A DNA stretch of 64,000 nucleotides, from the NCBI GenBank assembly GCA_011037195.1, contig JAAEAF010001578.1:114268-178267 (forward strand), written 5' to 3'. Shown one piece after another: positions 55,417-64,000 of this stretch (position 1 is the first letter of the stretch; the number at the start of each line of letters is the position of its first letter). The notes under the pieces are model-generated. The model saw only the letters and a program-made list of their open reading frames with translations, searched no databases and was not told the origin of the DNA. This DNA is from Triatoma infestans (Eukaryota > Arthropoda > Insecta > Hemiptera > Reduviidae). A program made the position numbers and the translations under genes.

Positions 55417-56795
55417 ATACATATTTCCAAGAAAATGTTTTTTTTTTAGATAGCTCTGAGAAAAGTATGGCGTCAATTATCCTCTATAAAGAGGTCATTT
55501 CATTGTTTTCAAAAGTTTCATCACACACACAACTTAAAAGTTATTACGTAAATGAATGGTAAAAGTTCTAAGCTTGAAAAAAAAAGAAAAAATTATTTGT
55601 ATTCAATAAAAGCGTAGAGTATGTTTTTATATAACACTTTTTTGTTTTTGTTTTTTTTTTGTTTTTCTCATAACAATATGACTAAACAGAAGTTGTTATA
55701 TTGTATGGTACAGTAGTCCTGTATTATTCAATCCTGTGTAGCGCTTTAGAAATTTACTAATATATATATATTCCTAACGAGCTAAAAAAGGCTTTAGATG
55801 ACTTTCTTTTATTTTAAAAATGCAGTCTCTCTCTCAGCCTCAGTTCTTCTTTTTCTAGCCAAACTTGCAGTGGAAACATTTAAATGATGACGTCATTTTT
55901 TTTAATGAAAGGAAAGTCGGAAATTTTTTTTTGCTTACGCTATTCTGTTTTTATCTCCACTTTATATTTTCTTTGTATATTATATTTTTTGTTTAACTTA
56001 TATTATTTGCGAATGAGGATAAAAAGAAAAAAAAAAAATTAGAAATGTTTTTAAGATAATTAAGATAGAGCGAAGTTATCTTCAGATTTTTTAATGGTTA
56101 TCTTTATAACACAAGAGTATATTTCCAATCTTATATAGTGAGGTTGGGAAAAAAAAGAAAAGTTGGTAATAGGAAAAAAATGTTAGTATGTGATGGAAAA
56201 AATAATGTAATTTTGAGAATGAAATGTTATGAAGGGTGACGACGATATTTCTTGGAGCCAATATAAATAGTGTTCGGTAAGATACGGGAGGAGGGTTATT
56301 GATTTCTAGATATACGGTGGGTATGTGGGCTGTCATTATTCAACTTTCCTATATATATATATATATACACTCTTTAACTCCACCCTACTCTATCATTTCA
56401 TCACTCACTCACACACACACACACTGCCCATCGGTTAAATATTTTTACTAACTCTGCATAATTCTTAATTTACTAAAGGCTATCTTCATATTTATTAAAA
56501 AGTTTCATCCCTAAATTAATATTATTTACAATGTACGATTTGTTCATTTAATTGTTTAAATACGTAATATAGACTATTAAAATAAACATTAAGTCAGAAA
56601 TACTAGATACTAGTTGTTATTATAAAAGTTTTTGTGCATGAAAACTATGCTGACCTTTGAAGTTAGGTAAATAAATCCTACTAGCTAGTTTTGTTTATAT
56701 AGTTTATAACAATGTTTACTTTGACTAATTGCCTTTATTCAATTAAGTATACAAATCTCTTAACCACTCATTTGTTATATTATAATCACCAGTCA
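55417..56795. other. AT-rich stretch without recognised gene
   Basis: Only homopolymer and AT/CA microsatellites (56352-56367, 56410-56424). Confidence 0.4.
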
Positions 56796-57138
56796 AAATC
56801 TATCTAAAGAAAAAGTTGAGATACGCGGTCTTCTGCGACATTATTGAAAGAAAATGCTAAGCACAAATGCGGCAGCCGTATACATTTGTGCAGTGATAGG
56901 AGAGGGGGTTATACACCGAAATAAGGCATTAATGTTTTGGTTTAAACATTACAAAAGTGGAGGCACTAGCAGTAAAGATTAGCCAAAATCATGGCCCGTT
57001 TTTTATTTATTTTTTTTGTGATGAGAAATTACTCGAAAGGGTGAAGTAGAATCCGTATTCGATTACTCGAGGATTAGCTACCCTAGTAAGGGCAAATGCC
57101 TCTCTACGGTGAATCGCCATCCTAAAAAGCTGGATATA

Positions 57139-58717
57139 CACTGGCGGTCAAAAAAACCGGCGCACTTTGAATTTCGTCGTTATTTCTTGTCCAGCAGAAG
57201 AAAATTTGTAATTTTTTTTTACCTGATTATAGTCCGATATATTCTGTTTGTAGGATACCACAAATAAAGGGAAAAACAATAAAACTTCATTAAAAAAAAA
57301 TCTATAATGTAAAATAAATCAAATGAACATTTGTAAACAACACTTTTAAACAAAAAATAAACACCTCTATATTTTTTTAATTAATGAAATTTGAGTCTCT
57401 AGTACCGAGTGTTGCCTCCCCTTGCTTGTATAACGGCCTGTACTCTTGTAGGCATACTGCGAATAAGGTTGGCTACCCGATCTTGAGGAATTTGATCCCA
57501 TTGATACCAAGGCAGTCCTCAGCTCTTGGAGGTCACATGGAGGGTTCTGTTGTCGACGGATGGACGTCCCAAGCTGGTCCCAAAGATGCTCAATAGGATT
57601 GAGGTCCGGGCTGCGAGCTGGCCACTCCAAGGTGCGGACACCAACCTCATCCAGGTAGTCCCGTACAACATTTGCAATGTGCGGCCGGGCATTATCCTGC
57701 ATAAAAAGGAAATGGGGGCCAATAAACGAGCCAAAAGGTATCACATATTCCTCGAGGATGTCGGTGATGTACGTGTGTGCATTGAGCGTCGGCCATCGGA
57801 ACACATGGAGGTCTGTCCTTGCCTCTAAACATATTCCACCCCAAACCATCACCGAACCTCCTCCAAACTGCACTCTTCCCGCTATATTGTTCTGAGCATA
57901 TCGCTCACCTGGTCTTCTCCACACTCGAACTCGTCCGTCTGCACCATGTAGGCTATATCTGGACTCGTCAGAAAACAGAACAGAGGCCCAATCACCTTCA
58001 GTCCAGGCGGCATGTTCTCTACAAAAGTGGAGGTATGCTGCTCAGTGTGCTGCAGTGAGTAGAGGGCCGGAAGCGGGGACCCTAGCATGCAGGTTAAGTT
58101 CAGCAAGCCTTCTCCGTACTGTTCGCGGGCTGACATCTGTACCCCAAATGACACGCAGTCGGTGAGAGGTCTCAACAGATGTCTGGAAGCGGTTTCTGAG
58201 GGTCTGCATAACAACGAAGCGATCATCAGCTGGACCTGTCGCTCTTGGACGGCCTGATCCCGGCCTCTTAGTGTAGCTTCCTGTCTCCCGGTATCTCTGG
58301 ACTGCCCGCCGAACCGTTGTTTCAGGCAGCTCGAGGACTCTGGCCGCGTATCGCTGGCTTCGGCCGTCCTCAACCAAAGCAATAATCCGAGCGACTACCA
58401 CGGCATCCAAAACCATTTTATTTTCTTAAAAACATTGTTTTTCAAGAAAAAAACAAGAAATATTGTTTTTCAAGAAAAAAAGCACTAACGAAAATTCAAT
58501 ACGACTGAATATGTAACTGGAGACAAATTGATAAAGTTCATATTTTATTTATCGTTAATCCTAGAGAGAATTATGAACTTTTTCCCAAAAGGATTAAAGC
58601 ATAGTAATGCCCTTTGACTTGTCATATACCTGTTATTACTTCAGGCTCAAAAATATTTCTTAAATCTGCACTTTTTACGTAAAATTCAAGGTGCGCCGGT
58701 TTTTTTGACCGCTAGTA
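57139..58717 (-). mobile_element. Tc1-like transposon (DD34E), 1.58 kb, nested in mariner
   Basis: Inverted ends CTGGCGGTCAAAAAAACCGG and CTAGCGGTCAAAAAAACCGG (on the complement), about 30 bp, with TA beyond each. Length and single transposase gene are typical of Tc1 elements. It interrupts a mariner pseudogene, so it is younger than the mariner copy. Confidence 0.9.
57367..58416 (-). pseudogene. Tc1-like transposase with one stop and one C-terminal frameshift
   Basis: From ATG at 58416: helix-turn-helix (VVVARIIALVEDGRSQRYAA), the AT-hook-like GSGRPRAT, a second DNA-binding part (SPRTVRRRLAELNLHARVP), then the catalytic core. The frame is open for about 350 codons except a single TGA at 58042-58044 (CGA to TGA would explain it, a CpG transition) just before the core. 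The core has FSDESRY (D1), MQDNARPHIANVVRDYL (D2), and WPARSPDLNPIEHLWDQLG (E). Thirty-four residues separate D2 and E, hence DD34E. Near 57505-57510 a small indel shifts the last ~40 residues out of frame. In the neighbouring frame the expected IPQDRVANLIRSMPTRVQA is intact. So two lesions in an otherwise complete gene. Confidence 0.9.
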
Positions 58718-59589
58718 TAGAATTCAAGACCAAGATCATATCATCACATGAATTACAGCAAATTAAGCAATTAGAGTGTCGATGTGTGCGAAAATCGTCG
58801 ACTTGCTCCAAAATCCAAAAAATAGCCGGTTTTAGAAAAGGAGAATTACAAGTGATGAAAGATGGATATTTTTGAAAAATCCAAATAAATTAGGCTAGGT
58901 TACAACAAGACCCAATCAATGGTTAGCCAAGACCGGGTTCGGGAAAAAGTGGAACTTCGAAGGTGTTACATTTTTAACATGTTCCAATGGCATAGCTGTT
59001 GTTACCTGTGAAATGAAAATTGGATAGAATTATGAAGTCTTAAAAACAAGGTAACCCTTTCTAATCAACCAAAATAAAGTTATTCTGCAATGTGATAATG
59101 ATTCCGCCCTTCCTTGGCGTTTGATTCGGGTAGAATTAGCAGATTAGGAGGGAGTAGCGTTTTACATCACGCTGCCGCAATCGGCTACGATACTACATAA
59201 TCTGATTATCGTCTTTTCCGTTCATCACTCATTATTCAAAGGACAGCAATTTGCAAATTACGAATCAGTGTGATTAGGGTGCAATTAGCTTTTAGCCTCA
59301 AAACCAAAGGAAAAGTGAAAGCTTATATTTTGAAGATTAAGATTCAAGTAAGCGTTTTTCTATTTACTTTTTAAATGCAATAGATTTTATGCAGAAGAAA
59401 CTTTATCTATAAATCTACTGTAGTGGAAGAAGTAAATGGAAATACATTCTATATTTGAAGAAAAATATGATTTGAAGAAAAAAATGTAAGTTGGCTGGAA
59501 AGGGACGGAAACAAATAGAAGAAAACCGTTGCAAGGGCGTTCGGAAAACTCAGCTTCTAGAAATCAAATATAAAGGGCAGGTTTTTATC

Positions 59590-59935
59590 AAGAGAAGCAT
59601 CATTGTTTCAAACAGTCTACTTGAGTCATTCAACCAGCATTCATTCGTGAGAGAGAACATCAGTCCACTTAAATATTAAACATTTGATCTAAATCAATCA
59701 ATTGAAAGAAATATATACATCTCGTAAGCATATTATTGAGATATTGAAAACTAATTAAGTTTCTTTAAAGATAATATATTTATTTTAATCTAGTGGTGAC
59801 TTCTACTTATTTCTTAAACTTCTCTCTTCTCATTAAACATATTCCCACACAAGCCCTTTTCAACAACGCTACACATACATAAAACACACAACAACCAATC
59901 ATATTACACTATCTATAAATCTTCTAATTGTTTAT
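59590..59935 (+). mobile_element. LTR-B fragment
   Basis: TCTAGTGGTGACTTCTACTT, TTAAACTTCTCTCTTCTC, CACACAAGCCCTTTTCAAC match the 22120-22667 copy, 3' part. Diverged. Confidence 0.45.
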
Positions 59936-60071
59936 TCAAAGTTATTGGTCTTCTTTTTTTTCTTGATTTTAGAAAAAAATTAATCCAACGCTTTTAATTT
60001 AAGTCTTCTCAGTGTTTAAACTATAATAATTGCGTAGAGAAATGAATAACTATCGTTTTATAATTATAAAA

Positions 60072-60718
60072 ATCTGGTGTGAAACACTCACACAACTTTC
60101 TCTTACTCCAGTTCTGAAAATTGTAACAGACAAATTTTTATAGTTTGCTTACCAAATTTAATGAAATACGTCGACAACTGAAAAAACTGTTCAGTTAAAG
60201 CGCACTTCCGGTTTACTAATTGTCTTGAAACACGAAATTTTGGCCATCTATTTATTTCTAATTAAATTTTGTTTGGATGATCGAATTGTATAAACAACTA
60301 TGATAGCACTTTACACAAAAAACATAACCCCACCCCCTCTCCCAAAAGTGCCCTTAAATGAATTTTCTCGGAGAAATATTTCAAATGAAAGCTGTAGCTC
60401 TTTGTAAGTGTAGTTTGATATTGAAGATTTGAAGAAAATCGTCGGAGCCATTTTTGAGAAAAATCGGAAAAAAGTAAAAAAAAAAATACAACTAGTAAAA
60501 TGGTAACTTCCGGTATAAGGAATTTTGGCAGATAACACAATGTCAGATGTCCCATGGTGAGACCTAAGCGGAATATCAAGTTTCAACTTCCTACGGTTTT
60601 TCGTTTTTGAGTTATGCTGTTCATGTAATACATACATACATACATTACACACACACACTCGATATCGAAAATTTGACACGATTACAATACCTCCTCTTAC
60701 TAGGAGTTAGAGAAAGTA
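60072..60718 (-). mobile_element. HEL copy, short form
   Basis: Hairpin end ATCTGGTGTGAAACACTCAC, ACTTTCTCTTACTCC, then two monomers with ACTTCCGGT (60205, 60505), a short CATA microsatellite (60630-60645), and directly TCGATATCGAAAATTTGAC and the palindrome end CCTCCTCTTACTAGGAG. One monomer and the block between microsatellite and end are missing. Confidence 0.8.
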
Positions 60719-60753
60719 AAAATCGTTGTTTACACAATCACTAAAAGTTTAAG

Positions 60754-60796
60754 CAATAATGATGAAGACTTCAATTATAAGCCGAAACGTCTATTG
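60754..60796 (+). ncRNA. Hammerhead-like motif (unproven)
   Basis: CAATA, ATGATGA, A, GACTT ... AAGCC, GAAAC, GTC, TATTG in order. CAATA and TATTG can pair as stem I; GACTT/AAGCC pair except at one position as stem II. C3 of the core is A, and there is one extra A before stem II, so cleavage activity is doubtful. It lies 35 bp beyond the HEL copy. Confidence 0.3.
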
Positions 60797-60819
60797 AAAA
60801 AATTGTTGTAATTTTTTTC

Positions 60820-61730
60820 CTAGAATAATTCAATCTACTTTTAAAAAGCAATTAAAAGACAATAAATATTTGTTTTTTTTTAATTTGTTTTCGTCTTCTA
60901 ATTAGATTCAAAAGAAAATTAATGATGACGTATGAACTGAAAAGCCTCTTACCCCACATAGGACTTGTCAAAAAAAAATAAAGGAAAAAAAAGAAGAAGG
61001 TAAAAGATAAATGATTCGGACAAGGCCATGTGGTATTTGTCCCAAGAGAATGTGGAATAATGGGACCGCTTACTATGACTCATCAAGGATTAAAGGAAGT
61101 GGGGAAACGAAAAAAAAAAGGCTTACAAGAGGTATTATGCTATCATAGGTTTAGGCTAACATTTAAACAAGCCTTTAATAATAATGGCAATCTATTTTGA
61201 AGGTTAAAATCATTATTAATAGGCTTCCAAAGATTGTTGTAAATAAATATATTATTTAACAAAAAAAAAACTGTTTACACAAAATTCATAATTATCTTAA
61301 TATAAAAACGAAATAAAATCAAGTGGGGCTCCGCCCACTTTACTCGTTAATAAATTGTAAACATAAAAAGGGTATTATATGTCCTTGATATTATGTGATA
61401 TAAAATGTTAAAGCAAATAGAATGGAAATCTAATTAAAAGGAACGTATATAATCAGTTGGTATGTGAATAGAAATGGAAAAGCCGTTCTTATCGTTCAGA
61501 AGAGATTCTTCAATAGGCGAGTGAATGATACCAGTGGTGAACAGTACTGGGTCGTCCTTCTATCCTACTAACACACCATCACTCTGTTGGAGTTACATTA
61601 AGACAGATGTTTCATAGAATACATTCAACTTTCATGATCTGTTCCGTTCAGCTTTCATATCACTTCTCTTTAATATTATGATTAAAGTTTTAACCATTCC
61701 TATTATTATATTCAAGAAAGCTTTGTTTTC
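60820..61730. other. AT-rich stretch without recognised gene
   Basis: No element or coding frame recognised. Confidence 0.4.
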
Positions 61731-61735
61731 ATTTT

Positions 61736-61877
61736 TACTTTCTTTTACTCCTAGTTAGAGGAAGTACTGTATTCATGTTAAATTTTCGATATCGAGTTTT
61801 CACCGGAAATAACCGTTTTGAGGTCCCCCTGTGGTCCAAAAAAGTGGTCTTAAGCAAATGGTCTGTGTGTGTGTGTG

Positions 61878-61909
<32 letters not shown>

Positions 61910-62535
61910 ATGAACAGCATAGCTCAAAAACGAAAAACCTTAGAAAGTTGAAGCTTGATATTCTGTTTAGGTATCACCATGGGGATCTGACAGTACGTAA
62001 TTTGTCAAAATTCCTCGACCGGAAGTACATTTATAGTTTTTTTTTTTGTTTTTTACTCTTTTGTTTTTTATTTTTGAGATTTTCTCAAAAATGGTTTCAG
62101 ACGCTTTTCTTTAAACTTGGTATATCAACTACACATACAAAGAGAGCTACAACATTTATTTAAAATATTTCTCTGGAAAAATTCATTTAAGGGTAGTTTT
62201 GGGGGAAGGGTGGGGTTATGGTTTCTTCTAAAATGCTATTCCAGTTTATTAGACAATTCTGCCATCTAGAAAATGTTAATTAGAATTAAATATATTGTAG
62301 AAATTCTGAATTTGGGAAAAAAAACGGATGACCGGAAGTGCGTGTTTATTTTATCACTTTACAAAATGAATTTTTCACTTTTTCGAGATTTTCTCAAAAA
62401 TGGTTTCGACGATTTTCTTGAAACTACCTACATAAACTACACATACAAAGATGTACAACTTTTATTTAAAACATTTCTGTGGAAAAATTCATTTAAGGGC
62501 ACTTTTAGTTTCCAAAATTCTCCAACTTACTATGT
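61736..62535 (+). mobile_element. HEL copy, hairpin end missing
   Basis: ACTTTCTTTTACTCC with AGTTAGAGGAAGT, TTTTCACCGGAAATAACCG, (TG)n(TA)n at 61863-61905, monomers with CTCAAAAATGGTTTC and GATGACCGGAAGTGCG. It breaks after TTTAAGGGCACTTTT. Confidence 0.75.
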
Positions 62536-62574
62536 CATATTCTAGAAATTGAATGTTCACACTACTTTGAAGTT

Positions 62575-62945
62575 TACTGGGTACGAAAAAATTTTAATGG
62601 GCGAATGATGATGATGATTTTTTGGCATATGTCTGTGGATTATGTAAACAAAATAATCTCAAAAAAAAAAATCGCAGAAAGCTCAAAATTGATAATGTCG
62701 ATTTGACCTAACAATATCGCATCTGACAATTAGACTTCCGGTCGAAATCCATTAACCGGAAGTGCGACTTTACTTAATGATTTTTTGTTTAATTATTCGC
62801 ATTTTTTTCGGAAATGCCTGCTTAGCGATTTTGCTTAAACTACTTTTGTTTTGAAACATTTTTCCGGGAAAATTGATTTTTGGGGGAGGGGGGAGCTCTG
62901 AGGGAACATTTCCTCTGAAGTTACACTACAAATACATGTTTAGGT
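62575..62945 (+). mobile_element. HEL copy, diverged subfamily
   Basis: TGTCGATTTGACCTAACAAT, CGAAATCCATTAACCGGAAG, TTTTTTCGGAAATGCC, TTTTGGGGGAGGGG. Closest in words to 7075-7300 and 46984-47540, suggesting a second HEL subfamily. Confidence 0.6.
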
Positions 62946-63212
62946 GTCACCATTACTAAATACTCACTCTATCCTTGGAATAATCATGGTTAAGTGACAT
63001 TTCTAACAAAATTTCAAAAACTCCGAACTAACTAAAATACAATAAGAACATTCTGCCTATTTCAATTAAGAAAACAATTGATTGCCACACTTATATTTCC
63101 GCATCTTGATTACTGTTCGTTAGTATATAGTGGATTTAACACTGCTAAATTGAACATAAAACTTAAAACTGAAGATCAATGAATTCTTGTGTTTGCTTTA
63201 TTTTAAATATGA

Positions 63213-64000
63213 AAATCTGGTGTGAAACACTCACACAACTTTTTCTTATTCCAGTTTTCTCAAGAGTAGAAGTGACAAATTTTATAGTTTGTGTACCAAA
63301 TGTAATGAAATCCGTCGAAAGCGGGAAAACTGCTCTGTTTAGTAAAGGCGCACTTCCGATTTACTAATTGCCTTGAAACTCGGAAGTTTAGCCACCGATG
63401 TAGTGCTATGTAATTATGGCTGGATGCTAGAATGGTATAATCAACTGTGAGAGCACTTTAGAGGAACACATAAGCCCAGGCCTCCCCTAAAAGCGTCATT
63501 TGAAGAATGTTGCCAGAGAAATGGTTTAAATAAAGTTGTAGATGTTTGCATGGCGAGTTTATATTGGTAGCGTGAAGGAAATCGTCGGAGCCAGTTGTGA
63601 GAACAATGCAACAAAGAGAATAAATCATTAAGTGAAGTGGTAAAGTAAACGCACTTTCGGTTATCATAATTGTTTCAAGCTCGAAATTTCATCAACATAG
63701 TTAAATCTGATTATTTAGTTGTGAGAATTGTCTAATACACTCAAATTGCTCTGTAGATGGAAACCTAACCAATGAAAACCCAATACCCAATGAAAACCCA
63801 ATATCGAACCCCACCCACCCCCATAAGTGGCCTTAAATGAATTTTCCCAGAGAAATGTTTCAAATAAAAGTTGTAACTCTTTGTATGTGTAGATGATATA
63901 CCAAGTTTGAAGAAAATCGTTGGAGGCATTTTTGAGAAAATTGCAAAAACGTAAAAAAAACACTAAGTAAAGTGGTACTTCCGGTTGAGGAATTTTGACA
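63213..64000 (-). mobile_element. HEL copy, continues past the window
   Basis: ATCTGGTGTGAAACACTCAC, CTTTTTCTTATTCC, monomers with CACTTCCGATT (63351) and TTTCGGTTATC (63654), and a third ending at TACTTCCGGTTGAGG. Short duplicated CCAATGAAAACCCAATA at 63772-63801. Confidence 0.8.

Larger units (their letters stand above)
56806..59335 (+). pseudogene. Mariner transposase pseudogene, split by a Tc1-like element
   Basis: N-terminal half (56806-57138): VEIRGLLRHY, stop, KKMLSTNAAAVYICAV, IGEGVIHRNKALMFWFKHYK, SGGTSSKD, stop; then DEKLLERVK, NPYSITRGLATLVRANASLR. These are the paired helix-turn-helix motifs of a mariner transposase. After the Tc1 insertion (57139-58717) the catalytic part follows: LLQNPKNSRF, RRITSDERWIFLKNPN (first D), WNFEGVTF, VILQCDND (second D), SDYRLFR in a shifted frame (third D), and near the end GQQFANYESV and LLASKPKEK. 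Many stops (TGG to TGA, GAG to TAG) and frameshifts; long dead. A DD34D mariner by layout. Confidence 0.8.

Noticed and set aside
57526..58058. Several plus-strand frames of 70-100 codons
   Set aside because: Antisense shadows of the Tc1-like transposase.
57882..58382. 166-codon minus frame
   Set aside because: Out of frame with the Tc1 transposase HTH region; only its tail overlaps the core sequence in a shifted frame.

Overview
This is a eukaryotic (metazoan) intergenic window: AT-rich, with no operons, no compact genes and no recognisable host exon. It is built of transposable-element remains, many inserted into one another. The non-LTR reverse transcriptases (jockey/R1-like, with RNase H) and the rosa-like DD41D transposase fit an arthropod or another invertebrate. 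That is inference; nothing here fixes the species. One 486-base assembly gap lies at 40519-41004.

The dominant component is a non-coding repeat called HEL here (about 20 copies or fragments). A complete copy starts with a palindromic block (ACTTTCTCTTACTCC...AGTAAGAGGAAGT). It continues with a (TG/CA)n microsatellite and two or three diverged ~250-bp monomers, each carrying ACCGGAAGT and TCAAAAATGGCTCC-like words. It ends with GGAGTAAGAGAAAGT, a small hairpin (GTGTGA...TCACAC) and CCAGATTTT. This architecture resembles Helentron-derived non-autonomous elements (DINE-1/HINE) and bivalve pearl elements. HEL strand '+' means palindrome end to hairpin end.

Layout. 0.8-1.3 kb: LINE RT and DD41D transposase scraps. 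3-5.9 kb: one HEL copy broken by a MITE, a palindromic element and nested LTRs. 6.2-12.3 kb: HEL copies, one holding a LINE. 12.4-13 kb: inverted tRNA-SINE pair. 15.2-16.1 kb: internally deleted mariner. 17.6-22.7 kb: LTRs. 24.3-25.3 kb: clean HEL copy. 26.3-27.8 kb: LTR and jockey-like RT. 30-31 kb: LINE. 32.6-34.9 kb: LTR holding a LINE tail, then a tRNA-SINE abutting HEL. 35.7-36.6 kb: palindromic element split by a solo LTR. 38 kb: LINE. 39.5-41.6 kb: two HEL copies. 43.9-47.5 kb: LTRs, one holding a 931-bp GC-rich insert. 48.3-49.6 kb: LINE RNase H. 50.5-51.5 kb: LTR inside LTR. 52.1-53.7 kb: DD41D transposon with the only long intact coding frame (358 aa) and unusually long inverted arms. 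55 kb: SINE and LTR. 56.8-59.3 kb: mariner pseudogene split by a Tc1-like element. 60-64 kb: HEL copies.

The most unusual signals are: (1) the HEL family and its end-tandem amplification; (2) palindromic elements whose arms carry hammerhead-ribozyme-like cores; (3) the DD41D element whose right end is replaced by an inverted copy of its left end; (4) several insertions dated by precise target duplications. Family assignments and boundaries were made by eye, without database searches.
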